Positions 24,989-33,877 of a DNA stretch of 41,229 nucleotides are shown here, in pieces. The translations under genes and the position numbers were made by a program. Origin of the DNA: Deltaproteobacteria bacterium (GTDB lineage: Bacteria > Desulfobacterota > Binatia > UTPRO1). The stretch's first letter is position 1, and every line of letters starts with the position of its first letter. The notes under the pieces are model-generated. The model was not told the DNA's origin. It saw only the letters and a program-made list of their open reading frames with translations, and did not search any database. Location: the NCBI GenBank assembly GCA_016200545.1, contig JACQEO010000015.1, forward strand, positions 1 through 41,229. The letters run 5' to 3'.

Positions 24989-26247
24989 GTCGCGACCGTA
25001 GCACGCGGATCGCGCCACGCGGTCGCGACGAAGATCGCGAGCAGCGCCAGCAGCGCGAGGTTGTCGAGCGAGCTCGCGACGAGCAGCGCCTTCTCGGGCA
25101 GTCCGAGCGCGGCCGCGGCGGTCCCCGACCCGAGATAGTTCACGAGCAGCAGGACGACGAGTGCGAACGCGACGCGGCGCAGCGCCGGATGATCGCGCCA
25201 CGGCCACGCGTCGACACGCCAGAAGAGCACGACCAGCGGCAACGTGAGAACGAGCAGGTCGTATTGTTGATGGTAGGCGCAGGCAACAACCGCCAAGCAC
25301 GCGACGCTCGCAGCGTGCAGGCGCGCGTCACGCTCGCGAGCGCCGCGGCGAGCGCGCAGTCGCCTGAGCGCGGGCGCCGCGACCGCGAGCGTGCCGAGCG
25401 TGAGCGCGAACGTCTCGGCGTTGCTCGGAGAGCGCCCGAGCACGCGCCCCGCGAGCGCCACGACGTCGATACGAAACGGCGAGTGCTGCGGAAGCTTCCG
25501 CGGTTCGAGGCGCGACGACTCATAGGTCGCCTGGATCGTCGCGGCAAACGGCGCAACGCCGCCCGCCGCCGCGACGAGACGCACGAGGACGAGCGTCGTG
25601 AGCGCGCCGGCGACGACACCACCGACGAGCACGGTGCGCCACTCGCCGCGCGCGGCGAGCAGCGCCGCGAGCGGCAGGCCGTATGTCGGCTTGAGGGTGG
25701 TGATCGCGAGGGCGACGCCGGCGAGCAGTGGCCGGTCGCGCGCGCACCACAACGCCACCAGCATCGGAATCACGACCTCCAACGTCACCTGCCCGTTGAA
25801 GAGGTTCCAGTGTCCCGGGCGGCTGAAGATGAGCGCGGCGCCGAGCCCGGCGACGCGCGCGATCGTCAGGGGAACCCCGCAGAGCACGAGCGCGAGCGCG
25901 CCGAGGGCGAGCGTCAGCGCGACCGACGTGACGAAGTAGACGAATTCGGCGGCGCGACACGGCAGCAGCGCGATGGGCGCGTGGAGGAGGATCGTCAGGG
26001 GGGAATAGAGCGAGAGGCCGTCACCAATCGGATACGCCGCTCTATAGCGCGGTCGATCATAGGGATTGTCGCCGCGACAGAGTGCGACCGGCGGGTAGTA
26101 GACCACGTCGCGGAAATCTTGCAGCGCATAGCGAGGCACATGCGGCGCGCCCGGGACGTCGATGTGTTGTGTCCACGCCCACGTCGACACCACAGCCACG
26201 GCCGTGGCACACGCGAGCACGGCGAACACGGTCTTGCGCTCGGCCAT
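24985..26247 (-). CDS. GT87/DUF2029-like polytopic membrane protein
   Basis: The product is about 420 residues with around ten TM helices. The first periplasmic loop has DFRDVVYYPPVALCRGDNPYDRPRYRAAYPIGDGLSLYSPLTILLHAP cut short here to its hallmarks: an acidic DFR, the GxNPYD motif and Y-SP-PPL-like end, which are typical of DUF2029/GT87 mannosyltransferase-like proteins. FNGQVTLEVVIPMLVAL and ITTLKPTYGLPL are also typical. Such enzymes use polyprenyl-phosphate sugars on the outer face of the membrane. I chose ATG 26247 over 26274. It is upstream of, and overlaps, the LLM oxidoreductase gene. The region 26248-26336 is a divergent promoter gap. Confidence 0.72.
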   Translation of the reverse strand: MAERKTVFAVLACATAVAVVSTWAWTQHIDVPGAPHVPRYALQDFRDVVYYPPVALCRGDNPYDRPRYRAAYPIGDGLSLYSPLTILLHAPIALLPCRAAEFVYFVTSVALTLALGALALVLCGVPLTIARVAGLGAALIFSRPGHWNLFNGQVTLEVVIPMLVALWCARDRPLLAGVALAITTLKPTYGLPLAALLAARGEWRTVLVGGVVAGALTTLVLVRLVAAAGGVAPFAATIQATYESSRLEPRKLPQHSPFRIDVVALAGRVLGRSPSNAETFALTLGTLAVAAPALRRLRARRGARERDARLHAASVACLAVVACAYHQQYDLLVLTLPLVVLFWRVDAWPWRDHPALRRVAFALVVLLLVNYLGSGTAAAALGLPEKALLVASSLDNLALLALLAIFVATAWRDPRATVAT

Positions 26248-26336
26248 AGGACTCGCGTCAATACACCGCGGCACGAGCGCCGGCGACCCCGGAAAGACTT
26301 GACGGGCGGCGGGTTTGCTCTCACTGTACGGAACGC

Positions 26337-27407
26337 GTGCGTCCGACCGACTTCCCGCCGCGTGCTCCGCTGTTCTCTCGGACCGACGTCTTCGAGGTGA
26401 TGACGATCAGCGTCCTCACACCGATCGCGTGGCTCGCGCCCGAACGCGCCTGGCTGCCGCTCGGGCACGTGCTGAGTCTCGCGATCGCCTACGCCTGGCC
26501 CGCGGTGACGCGGGCGCGCGTCGCGACGCTCGCCCGCGCGCTCGGCCCGCGCCGCGTCGAGTGCGCGCTCGGCGCGCTGCGCGTCGCGATCATGGACGGC
26601 TACATGGAGGAACGCCTGCAGATCTTGCGGGCGCAAAAGCCGGGAGGCTGGCGTCCGCGCCTACGACTCCTCGGCCGCGAGCATCTCGATGCCGCGCTCA
26701 CGCACGGTCGCGGCGCCGTTCTCTGGACACCGCCCGTCTCGTACGCCGACCTGGTGACGAAGATGGCGCTCCACGAGGTCGGGGTCGCGGTGAGCCACGT
26801 GAGCGCCTTCTCCCGCGGGTTCTCGCCCAACAGCTGCCTCGCTTGGAATCCGACGCGTTTCGGGACCACAGTCCTGAGCCCGCTCCGTACCCGCATCGAG
26901 GATCGTTATCTGCGCGAGCGCATCGCCCTGCCGCGCGACGGCTCGCTGGCATACGCCCGTCGCGTCGAGCGCCGCTTGCGCGAGAACGGCGTCGTCTCGA
27001 TCCGTGCCGGCGAGATCGGCCACCGTGCCCTCGACCTGCCCTTTCTCGAAGGTCGCGTCCGTCTTGCGACCGGCGCGCCGAGCCTGGCGCTCGCCGCCAG
27101 CGCCGCGCTCCTTCCTGTCTTCACGACCCGCACCGGGCCCGGCAGGTTCGACGTCGTGATCGAGCCGGCGCTCGAGAGCATCGCGGCGGCGTCGCGGCAC
27201 GCCACCGTCGACGATCTCACGCTGCGCTACACGCGGCTGCTCGAGCGTTACGTCCTTCGCCATCCCGAGATCTGGAGCGGCTGGTACACGATGCAGCTCG
27301 ACGACGCGCGCCGCGACGCGGCGCCCGCCGCCGCCGTCTCGAGGCACGCGCGCCGCGACGCACGAGCCGTGACGGATGTCGCGAAGCTTGCCGCCGGATC
27401 GCAGTGA
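26337..27407 (+). CDS. LpxL/HtrB-family acyltransferase-like protein with altered catalytic motif
   Basis: The product has 356 residues (GTG start; ATG 26400 is an alternative). The body follows the lipid A lauroyl/myristoyl transferase family: GRGAVLW, RRLRENGVVSIRAGE, FLEGRVRLATGAPSLALAASAALLPVF and a closing HPEIWSGWYTMQL. The family's HX4(D/E) motif should follow GRGAVLW, but here it reads TPPVSYAD: Pro133 replaces His, while Asp138 is kept. It may therefore be inactive or use another mechanism. The stop overlaps the ATG of an acyl carrier protein (TGATG), and that gene overlaps a ligase gene, so the three form one coupled operon. A TTGACG at 26299-26304 could be a -35 element. Confidence 0.72.
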   Translation: MRPTDFPPRAPLFSRTDVFEVMTISVLTPIAWLAPERAWLPLGHVLSLAIAYAWPAVTRARVATLARALGPRRVECALGALRVAIMDGYMEERLQILRAQKPGGWRPRLRLLGREHLDAALTHGRGAVLWTPPVSYADLVTKMALHEVGVAVSHVSAFSRGFSPNSCLAWNPTRFGTTVLSPLRTRIEDRYLRERIALPRDGSLAYARRVERRLRENGVVSIRAGEIGHRALDLPFLEGRVRLATGAPSLALAASAALLPVFTTRTGPGRFDVVIEPALESIAAASRHATVDDLTLRYTRLLERYVLRHPEIWSGWYTMQLDDARRDAAPAAAVSRHARRDARAVTDVAKLAAGSQ

Positions 27408-27673
27408 TGACGCCCGAGGCGCTGATCGCGGCGTTGCGCGCGATCTTGCGCGAGCGCCTCGCCCTCGGCGGCGATGAGGGCGCACTCGACACCGACACCG
27501 GACTCCTCGGCGCCGGCATCGGGCTCGACTCCTTCGAGGTGCTCCAGCTCGTCGCCGCGCTCGAGGAACGCTTCGGTCTGACCATCGACGACGACGACCT
27601 GCTGCCCGACCACTTCCGCACCGTCGGTACCTTGCTCCGCTTCCTCGAGCCGCGCCTGCAAGTAACCGCATGA
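27407..27673 (+). CDS. Acyl carrier protein
   Basis: The product has 88 residues. GLDSFEVLQLVAALEERFGLTI contains the Ser that would receive 4'-phosphopantetheine and the following recognition helix. The rest is helical and acidic as usual for ACPs, ending DHFRTVGTLLRFLEPRL. The start ATG overlaps the acyltransferase stop, and the end overlaps the ligase start (ATGA). It is therefore a dedicated carrier for the neighbouring ligase and acyltransferase rather than the general fatty acid ACP. Confidence 0.85.
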   Translation: MTPEALIAALRAILRERLALGGDEGALDTDTGLLGAGIGLDSFEVLQLVAALEERFGLTIDDDDLLPDHFRTVGTLLRFLEPRLQVTA

Positions 27674-29142
27674 CGATCGGCGATCGTTTCGACGCGCTCG
27701 CGCGCCGGCGCGGCGCGCATCCCGCCGTCGTCGAGGGCGATCACCTCTTCACGTACGCCGACTTGCTCGCGTGCAGCGAGGAGGTGTCGCGCCGGCTCGC
27801 GCCCTTCTGCCGCGTCCCCGGCGAGCGCGTCGGCCTCATGGTGCCGAACTCGGCGGCATACGTGGCGGCGTTCTTCGGCATCGTGCGCGCCGGCGGCGTC
27901 GTCGCGCCGCTCAACGTCCGCTATCGCAGCCAAGAGCTCGTCTACTATCTCGACGATACGCAGGCGGCGGCGCTCGTCGTCCCCCCCGAGCTCGTCGAGA
28001 TCGCGCGCGCGGCCCTCGCGACGTTGGCGAGGCCACCGGCGTTGCTCGCGATCGACGCCGGCGCCGTCTGCACGGTCGTGAGCACCGGAAGTCGCGAGAC
28101 CACGCCGGCGCCGAGCGTCGACTCGCCGCCCCTACTCCATCAGTACACCTCGGGATCGACCGGCGCGCCGAAGCGCGTGATCCGCACGCACGCGCAGCTC
28201 TACTACGAGCTCGAGCGCCTCGCCGCCGCCTTCGCCTTGGGCGAGGACGACCGGTTCCTCGGCGCCACACCCTTCACTCACGTGAACGGCCTGGTGCGCA
28301 CGATGATGGCGTCGACGTTCGTCGGCGCGACGCTCCATCCGGTACGAGAGTTCAAGCGGCGCGAGGTGCTCGACCTCGTGACCCGCGCGCGCCTCACGTA
28401 CTTCGGCGGCGTGCCGTCGATGTTCGTGATCCTCGCCGACACCCCGCTCCGCGGCGACGTCGACCTCTCGAGCCTGCGCACCGTCTTTTCGGCGAGCGCG
28501 CCGCTCCTCCCCGACGACAACCGGCGCTTCGCCGCCAAGTACGGCCTCCTCGCGCGCCAGCTCTACGGCTCGACCGAGACCGGCACGATCAGCGTCAATC
28601 TCGACGCCGATCTCGCCGTGTCGCTCGCTACCGTCGGCCTCCCGCTCGACGGCGTCCGCGTCGCGGTCGTCGACGAGCACGGCGCGGCGGTCGCGACCGA
28701 CGGCGAGGGTGAGGTCGTGATCGCGAGCCCGGCGGCGATCCGCGGCTACGACGGCAACCCCGAAGCCAACGCCGCGAGCTTCCGCGACGGCTTCTATTGC
28801 TCGGGCGACCTCGGCCGCAAGGACGCGCGCGGCTACTTGACGCTCACCGGCCGCAAGAAGTTCCTGATCAACCGCGGCGGCTTCAAGGTGAACCCGCTCG
28901 AGGTCGAGGAGGCGATCCGCGCCCACCCCAAGGTCCGCGAGGTCGTCGTCCTCGCCGCGCCCGGCGCGCACGGGGACGACCTGGTGCGCGCCGTGATCGT
29001 GGCCGACGGGACCTGCACCGCCGCGGAGATCGTCGCACACTGCGCGCCGCGCATCGCCGACTTCAAGGTCCCGAGCCGGATCGAGTTTCGCGACGCGCTG
29101 CCGAAGAGCGAGACCGGCAAGATCCTGCGCACGAAGCTCTAG
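27670..29142 (+). CDS. AMP-forming acyl-CoA/acyl-ACP ligase
   Basis: The product has 490 residues of the ANL superfamily. The P-loop is [12 protein letters not shown] (159-170), the A5-type motif is QLYGSTETG, the A7/A8 region is [29 protein letters not shown], and the C-terminal catalytic lysine is Lys484 in KSETGKILR. It activates a carboxylic acid as acyl-AMP and transfers it to a thiol. With an ACP gene overlapping its start, transfer to the ACP phosphopantetheine arm is more likely than to CoA. Substrate unknown; no domain beyond the ligase is present. Confidence 0.85.
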   Translation: MTIGDRFDALARRRGAHPAVVEGDHLFTYADLLACSEEVSRRLAPFCRVPGERVGLMVPNSAAYVAAFFGIVRAGGVVAPLNVRYRSQELVYYLDDTQAAALVVPPELVEIARAALATLARPPALLAIDAGAVCTVVSTGSRETTPAPSVDSPPLLHQYTSGSTGAPKRVIRTHAQLYYELERLAAAFALGEDDRFLGATPFTHVNGLVRTMMASTFVGATLHPVREFKRREVLDLVTRARLTYFGGVPSMFVILADTPLRGDVDLSSLRTVFSASAPLLPDDNRRFAAKYGLLARQLYGSTETGTISVNLDADLAVSLATVGLPLDGVRVAVVDEHGAAVATDGEGEVVIASPAAIRGYDGNPEANAASFRDGFYCSGDLGRKDARGYLTLTGRKKFLINRGGFKVNPLEVEEAIRAHPKVREVVVLAAPGAHGDDLVRAVIVADGTCTAAEIVAHCAPRIADFKVPSRIEFRDALPKSETGKILRTKL

Positions 29143-29213
29143 TCGTGTCGGCATCACCACGGCCTCCCGCCAGCTCGGGCCGCGTGCTAGAGCACGAACC
29201 AGGAGGAGCGCAC

Positions 29214-30197
29214 ATGGACACACGACGGCTCGGCGATCTCACGGTCTCGGCGATCGGTCTCGGCTGCATGGGCATGAGCGAGTTCTACGGTCCGACGGAC
29301 GAGCAGGAATCGATCGCCACCATCCACCGCGCGCTCGAGCTCGGCGTCACGCTCCTCGACACCGCGGACATGTACGGGCCCTTCATCAATGAGGAGCTCG
29401 TTGGACGCGCGATCCGCGGACGACGCGATCAGGTCGTGCTCGCGACCAAGTGCGGGATCGTGCGCGACGCGACCAACAAGACGCTACGCGGGCTCAACGG
29501 CCGGCCCGACTACATCAAGGAGGCGTGCGACGGCAGCCTTCGCCGTCTCGGTGTCGATCACGTCGATCTCTACCAGCTCCATCGCGTCGACCCGGCGACG
29601 CCCATCGAGGAGAGCGTCGGCGCCATGGCCGACCTCGTACGCGCCGGCAAGACGCGCTGCATCGGGCTTTCGGAGGCGAGCGCGGCGACGTTGCGTCGCG
29701 CGCACAAAGTACACGCGCTCGCCTCGGTGCAAACCGAGTATTCGCTCTGGACCCGCGATCCCGAGGACGACGTGCTCGGCACGTGTCGCGAGCTCGACAT
29801 CGGCTTTCTCGCCTACAGCCCCCTCGGTCGCGGGTTTCTGACGGGCCAGATCAAGAAGTTCGAGGATCTCGCCCCCGAGGACTACCGGCGGTTTTCGCCG
29901 CGCTTCCAGGGTGACAACTTCGCGAAGAACGTCGCGCTCGTCGGCCGGGTCGAGGAGATCGCGCGCGCCAAGGGCTGCACACCGAGCCAGCTCGCGCTCG
30001 CGTGGCTCCTCGCGCAGGCGCCGTTCATCGTGCCGATCCCCGGCACCAAGCGGCGGCGCTACCTCGAAGAGAACGTCGGCGCGGTGGGCGTCCGGCTCTC
30101 GCGCGACGACCTCGCACGCATCGACGAGATCGCCCCGAAGGGCGCCGCCGCCGGCATGCGCTATCCGGAATCCATGATGCCCTTCGTGAACGCGTAG
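29214..30197 (+). CDS. Aldo-keto reductase
   Basis: The product has 327 residues, starting at ATG 29214 with a strong AGGAGGAG ribosome site; the longer frame upstream is antisense-like shadow. The catalytic tetrad is visible: Asp49 and Tyr54 in LLDTADMYG, Lys79 in LATKCG and His123 in [24 protein letters not shown] is the NADPH-binding end typical of the AKR13-like (YakC) group. It would reduce aldehydes or ketones with NADPH. It is separated from the ligase by 71 bases and its stop overlaps a possible GTG of the next gene. Confidence 0.87.
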   Translation: MDTRRLGDLTVSAIGLGCMGMSEFYGPTDEQESIATIHRALELGVTLLDTADMYGPFINEELVGRAIRGRRDQVVLATKCGIVRDATNKTLRGLNGRPDYIKEACDGSLRRLGVDHVDLYQLHRVDPATPIEESVGAMADLVRAGKTRCIGLSEASAATLRRAHKVHALASVQTEYSLWTRDPEDDVLGTCRELDIGFLAYSPLGRGFLTGQIKKFEDLAPEDYRRFSPRFQGDNFAKNVALVGRVEEIARAKGCTPSQLALAWLLAQAPFIVPIPGTKRRRYLEENVGAVGVRLSRDDLARIDEIAPKGAAAGMRYPESMMPFVNA

Positions 30198-30205
30198 TGG
30201 CGGCG

Positions 30206-30640
30206 ATGCTCACCGGAAGCTGTCTCTGCGGCGCGGTGCGCTTCGCGGCCCACGGCAAGCTCGGGCTCGTCGCCCACTGCCACTGCCGCACCTGTCGCAA
30301 GGCGCAGGGCGGCGCCTTCGTGACCGGTGCGCCGCTCCGGCGAAAGTATTTCGAGCTTCTCGCCGGCGCCGACTCGGTCGCCGAGTATCAGTCCTCGCCC
30401 GGGAAGTGGCGGTGCTTCTGCCGAACGTGCGGCTCGCCCCTCTGGAGTCGGCGCGTCAGCGATCCCGACATCGTCCGGCTCAGGCTCGGCACACTCGACG
30501 GCGATCCGGAGCGCCGCCCGGCCGTGCACATCTGGGTGAGCGAGAAGGCCCCCTGGTTCGAGATCACCGACGATCTGCCGCGTGCCGCGACCGACGGCGC
30601 GGAGCTGCGGCCGGTCGGCAAGCCGACACATCGCACGTGA
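30206..30640 (+). CDS. GFA-family (glutathione-dependent formaldehyde-activating-like) zinc protein
   Basis: The product has 144 residues. It shows the GFA fold motifs: GSCLCGAVRF, HCHCRTCRKAQGGAFVTGA and FCRTCGSPLW, which together supply Cys ligands for two zinc sites. VHIWVSEKAPWFEI is the typical later strand. The family was named for formaldehyde-glutathione adduct formation, but most members have no proven activity. The start is ATG 30206; GTG 30197, overlapping the aldo-keto reductase stop, is an alternative. Confidence 0.82.
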   Translation: MLTGSCLCGAVRFAAHGKLGLVAHCHCRTCRKAQGGAFVTGAPLRRKYFELLAGADSVAEYQSSPGKWRCFCRTCGSPLWSRRVSDPDIVRLRLGTLDGDPERRPAVHIWVSEKAPWFEITDDLPRAATDGAELRPVGKPTHRT

Positions 30641-30646
30641 CGGAAC

Positions 30647-30934
30647 TCACGCGTTCAAGTGGGGCTCGAAACGCGCCGGTACAGGCAGCTCCGCGTCGTC
30701 GACGTAGCACCACGCCCAGCGCTCGCCGGGTTCGAAGGATGCGATCACGGGGTGGCTCGTCTGGTGGAAATGTCCCGTGGCGTGGCGGTGCGGAGAACTG
30801 TCGCAGCAGCCGACGTGACCACAGCTCAGGCAGAGACGGAGGTGCACCCAGGTCGAACCGATTTGCAGGCACTCCTCACACCCAGCGGTGCGTGCCGCGA
30901 TCGGATCGAGACCGGTCAGGTGTCGACACGTCAT
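30647..30934 (-). CDS. Stand-alone UBP-type zinc finger protein
   Basis: The product has 95 residues, nearly all one ZnF-UBP domain: CRHL near the start, GCEECLQIGSTWVHLRLCLSCG, HVGCCDSSPHRHATGHF and HPVIASFEPGERWAWCYVDD. In eukaryotes this domain binds the free C-terminal Gly-Gly of ubiquitin; stand-alone bacterial versions are common but of unknown role. It is convergent with the GFA gene (6 bases between stops) and divergent from the CoA lyase gene. Confidence 0.85.
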   Translation of the reverse strand: MTCRHLTGLDPIAARTAGCEECLQIGSTWVHLRLCLSCGHVGCCDSSPHRHATGHFHQTSHPVIASFEPGERWAWCYVDDAELPVPARFEPHLNA

Positions 30935-30985
30935 GAGGAACCTCCGGAGCGGGTATCACGCATATCCGGAGAGGGCCAATATGGG

Positions 30986-31011
30986 GTTGGGGCATTTGCG
31001 CTAGCCCCAAC
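30986..31011. promoter_or_regulatory. Inverted repeat in the divergent region before the CoA lyase gene
   Basis: GTTGGGGC and GCCCCAAC form perfect 8-base arms separated by 10 bases, between the zinc-finger gene (start 30934) and the lyase gene (ATG 31031). There is no T-run, so a terminator is unlikely. An operator or a 5'-leader hairpin is more likely. Two copies of TCCGGAG also occur just upstream (about 30943 and 30965). Confidence 0.4.
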
Positions 31012-31030
31012 GGATTTGTAGGAAAGTGGC

Positions 31031-32080
31031 ATGCGTAGCCCCCGAGACTTCTTCAAGCCGCTCGCGATCGGCGCGCCCGCGCCGCTCACCGAAATCCCCG
31101 TCCGTCCTTCACGCATGATCCACTTCTTCGATCCCAGCAACCCGAAGATGCTGGCGAAGCTGCCGGAGCTGGCGCGCAGCGCCGATATTCTCCTTGGCAA
31201 CCTCGAGGACGCGATCCCCGCCGACAAGAAGATCGCGGCACGCGACGGCCTCGTGCAGATCGGCCGCGAGGTCGACTTCGGCGACACCCCGCTTTGGACG
31301 CGCGTCAACAGTCTCGACAGCCCATGGGGGCTCGACGACATCACGACCCTCGTCGGCGGCATCGGCGACCGGCTGGCGGTGATGATGATCCCCAAGGTCG
31401 AAGGACCGTGGGACATTCACTACGTCGACCGTCTGCTGGCGCAGCTCGAGGCGAAGCATCAGGTGAAGAAGCCGATCCTCGTCCACGCCATCCTGGAAAC
31501 GGCCCTCGGCGTCACCAACGTCGAGGAGATCTGCGCCGCGAGCCCGCGCATGCAGGGCATCAGCTTCGGCCCCGCCGACCTCGCGGCCTCGCGACGCATG
31601 AAGACGACGCGCGTCGGCGGCGGCCACCCGGCGTACCTGGTGCGCAGCGATCCCGATCCGAAGAACCCGGATGCGCCGCGCCCGACGGCACAGCAGGATC
31701 CGTGGCACTACTCGATCGCGCGTATGGTCGACGCTTGCGCCGCGACCGGCTGCCTGCCCTTCTACGGCCCGTTCGGCGACATCTCCGATCCGCTCGGCTG
31801 CGAAGATCAGTTCCGCGCCGCGTTTCTCCTCGGCTGCGTCGGCGCCTGGTCGCTGCATCCCAGCCAGGTGCCGATCGCGAAGAAAATCTTCAGCCCGCCG
31901 CCCGACGAGGTGAAGTTCGCCAAGCGCCTCCTCGAGGCGATGCCCGACGGCCGCGGCGTCCTCATGCTCGACGGCAAGATGCAGGACGACGCGACCTGGA
32001 AGCAGTGCCGCGTCATGGTGGGCCTGGCGAAGTTGCTCGCCGAGAAGGACCCGGAGCTGAAGCAGCTGTACGGATTCTGA
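31031..32080 (+). CDS. mcl: Malyl-CoA / beta-methylmalyl-CoA / citramalyl-CoA lyase
   Basis: The product has 349 residues and is very similar, from memory, to the Chloroflexus trifunctional lyase of the 3-hydroxypropionate bi-cycle. Shared segments include [14 protein letters not shown] [83 protein letters not shown] and [12 protein letters not shown]. Glu and Asp in HAILETALG and FGPADLAAS are the Mg-binding type residues of the HpcH/HpaI fold. It cleaves C4-C5 acyl-CoAs to glyoxylate or pyruvate plus acyl-CoA. A TAGGAAAG site precedes the ATG. No other bi-cycle genes are nearby. Its last 45 bases recur at 34494-34538. Confidence 0.85.
   Translation: MRSPRDFFKPLAIGAPAPLTEIPVRPSRMIHFFDPSNPKMLAKLPELARSADILLGNLEDAIPADKKIAARDGLVQIGREVDFGDTPLWTRVNSLDSPWGLDDITTLVGGIGDRLAVMMIPKVEGPWDIHYVDRLLAQLEAKHQVKKPILVHAILETALGVTNVEEICAASPRMQGISFGPADLAASRRMKTTRVGGGHPAYLVRSDPDPKNPDAPRPTAQQDPWHYSIARMVDACAATGCLPFYGPFGDISDPLGCEDQFRAAFLLGCVGAWSLHPSQVPIAKKIFSPPPDEVKFAKRLLEAMPDGRGVLMLDGKMQDDATWKQCRVMVGLAKLLAEKDPELKQLYGF
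32036..32080 (+). repeat. Left copy of a 45-bp direct repeat (3' end of the CoA lyase gene)
   Basis: These bases encode the last 14 residues and stop of the lyase. The same sequence occurs at 34494-34538 with one mismatch (44 of 45 identical by eye). Confidence 0.9.
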
Positions 32081-32128
32081 TCGCGCCCCCTGCACGCGGC
32101 ATTCGCATCCGAAGGACGCGACTATCGC

Positions 32129-32764
32129 TCACGGCCCCGTGAAATCGAGGCGCGCGTAGAAGCCGTTCATTCCCGAGTGATCGAAGCTGAGCGGTCCGGT
32201 GCCGAGAATTCGCATCACGGCCGTCTTGGCCGCCTTCACGCTCCGCCAGATGAAGCCCTTCGGCAGATTGACGCGGATGTCTTGCTCCTCGCCCGAGACC
32301 GGGTTGACGAAGGGCACCATCGCCACCTCGACGGCATTGGGAACCCGGAAGGCGCTGCGCCGGCCGTCGATGTGAAATTCAATCGGCGTGAAGACGGGCG
32401 CCTCGACGGCGGCCATGGTGCCGGCGAAGAGCTCGAAGGGCCCGCTGCCCTTCGCCTTCCCCGAGAAAATGCGTAGCAACGCCTCCCGCTGTGGCGGGGT
32501 CGCCGACTCGGAGATGTAGAGGCGCAGCGTGCCACCACCCTGATGGATCGCCTTCGGCCACGCCGCGGCATAGATAACGTCGAGCTTGTCGAGCTTCGTC
32601 CTACCGTAGTGACCTTCGCGAATGTGGTAGCCGACGAGCGCCTCGCAAAAGCCGTCCGTCGGGTAGCCGCTGAAGTTGCACGGGCAGCCGAAGTTGCAGT
32701 TGCAGGTCTCGACGTAGTCGACCGCCAACGTCCAACGCTCGATCTTCTCTTCGGTGGTCTTCAT
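32129..32764 (-). CDS. DUF1326 protein
   Basis: The product has 211 residues. The N-terminal YVETCNCNFGCPCNFSGYPTDGFC is the Cys-rich hallmark of DUF1326 (PF07040), followed by a beta-rich body (GGGTLRLYISESATPPQREALLRIFSG, FTPIEFHIDGRRSAF). The function is unknown; the cysteines suggest metal binding. DUF1326 genes are regularly next to DUF2182 membrane proteins, as here (31 bases downstream of that gene). No signal peptide is present. It converges on the lyase gene, with 48 bases between stops. Confidence 0.82.
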   Translation of the reverse strand: MKTTEEKIERWTLAVDYVETCNCNFGCPCNFSGYPTDGFCEALVGYHIREGHYGRTKLDKLDVIYAAAWPKAIHQGGGTLRLYISESATPPQREALLRIFSGKAKGSGPFELFAGTMAAVEAPVFTPIEFHIDGRRSAFRVPNAVEVAMVPFVNPVSGEEQDIRVNLPKGFIWRSVKAAKTAVMRILGTGPLSFDHSGMNGFYARLDFTGP

Positions 32765-32795
32765 CCTTTTCCCTCCCCTGTGTAACGTCTGCCTC

Positions 32796-33524
32796 TCAGG
32801 CGACGAGGCGCGCGATACCGGCGGCGCAGAGCGCGATACCTGCCGCCCGGCCGACGACCAGACCTCTCGGCACGATCTTCTCGAGGTAGATGATGGCGCT
32901 CAACCCGATCATCCAGGTCAGGTTCATCAGGCCGACGACCATCAGGACCACCATCAGCGACGCGCAGCAGCCGGCGCAGTAGAGCCCGTGGTGCATGCCG
33001 AGCGCAAGCGCGCCGCCGAGCCCGTCGCGCCAATGGTGCCCCAAAAACAGATGCGGCACGCGACAGTGTCGGAGGCACGCGTCCTTGAGCGGGGTCAGTT
33101 GGTAGACGCCGCACGCGATGAGCAACAGACCGCCGACGACCGGCCCCGCCGCGGCGAACGCCGGCAACGTGTCGGTGAGTCGCGTTGCCGTCTCGAGGAG
33201 CGCGTACGCCGGCACGCCGAGAAGACCCCAGGCAACGAGGTAGCCAGAGACGAACAGCCCCGCCGCGACGCCGGCAATGGATATCGGGCGCACGCGTCCC
33301 GTCTCGCCCCGGCGCGTGCGCGTGAACGCCGTGAACGCCAACACCACCGGGATCATCGACGGCAGCATCATCGCCGCCATCATGATGGTCCACATGATGA
33401 CGAATGGTCCGAGGCCGAGGAGGTGGCAATCGGGCATCGCCGCCGCCGCGACGGTCCATGCCCAGGCAAGACCGGAAAGGATGACGAGACTCGCGACGAT
33501 CACGAGACGGATCGCCGGATCCAC
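32796..33524 (-). CDS. DUF2182 integral membrane protein (predicted metal-binding)
   Basis: The product is about 242 residues from GTG 33524, the only plausible start in the frame near the preceding stop. Six or so TM helices carry the DUF2182 hallmarks: WTIMMAAMMLPSMIPVV (a Met-rich helix), a Cys pair in KDACLRHCRVPH, the segment GMHHGLYCAGCCASLMVVL with clustered His and Cys, and MGLMNLTWM-like VGLMNLTWMIGL. The Met/His/Cys-lined helices suggest copper or other soft metal handling, which is inference. It sits between the 56-residue protein and DUF1326 in one apparent operon. Confidence 0.78.
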   Translation of the reverse strand: MDPAIRLVIVASLVILSGLAWAWTVAAAAMPDCHLLGLGPFVIMWTIMMAAMMLPSMIPVVLAFTAFTRTRRGETGRVRPISIAGVAAGLFVSGYLVAWGLLGVPAYALLETATRLTDTLPAFAAAGPVVGGLLLIACGVYQLTPLKDACLRHCRVPHLFLGHHWRDGLGGALALGMHHGLYCAGCCASLMVVLMVVGLMNLTWMIGLSAIIYLEKIVPRGLVVGRAAGIALCAAGIARLVA

Positions 33525-33579
33525 GCGCGCTCGGGCGGCGGTCGGATCCGTCGGAGCGTGTTCGATGAGGACGCGGACG

Positions 33580-33750
33580 TCAGCCCCCGAGCGCGCCCCG
33601 GAACCGTTCGACGACCGAAGAAGCCGTCGCTCGGGCGTCGGCGAGGATAGAATCAGCGGACTGTTGGATTTCTTGCCAGGACGCACCGGCGGCGGTGGAC
33701 AGGCCCCGGAGCATCGCGTTGGAGCGCTTCTTCGATACCTTGATGAACAT
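33580..33750 (-). CDS. Small 56-residue protein of unknown function
   Basis: The start is ATG 33750 with a good GAGGAGAG ribosome site 5 bases upstream; the longer open frame above it is a shadow. The product begins MFIKVSKKRSNAML and continues as an Ala/Ser-rich amphipathic helix ending VERFRGALGG. It has no TM helix, no Cys and no recognised family. It lies 55 bases upstream of the DUF2182 gene on the same strand, so it may be the first gene of the DUF2182-DUF1326 operon. Confidence 0.5.
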   Translation of the reverse strand: MFIKVSKKRSNAMLRGLSTAAGASWQEIQQSADSILADARATASSVVERFRGALGG

Positions 33751-33877
33751 TTCACTCTCCTCGTCGTCCCCACGATACCCGACCGATCGCGGCGGGCCGA
33801 CCCGCCGGCAAGCTGACCTAGTTTGGGCACGTGGGCAAGCCCACCAGGGCGGCTCCCCTGCCGAGAGCACGGCAGGT

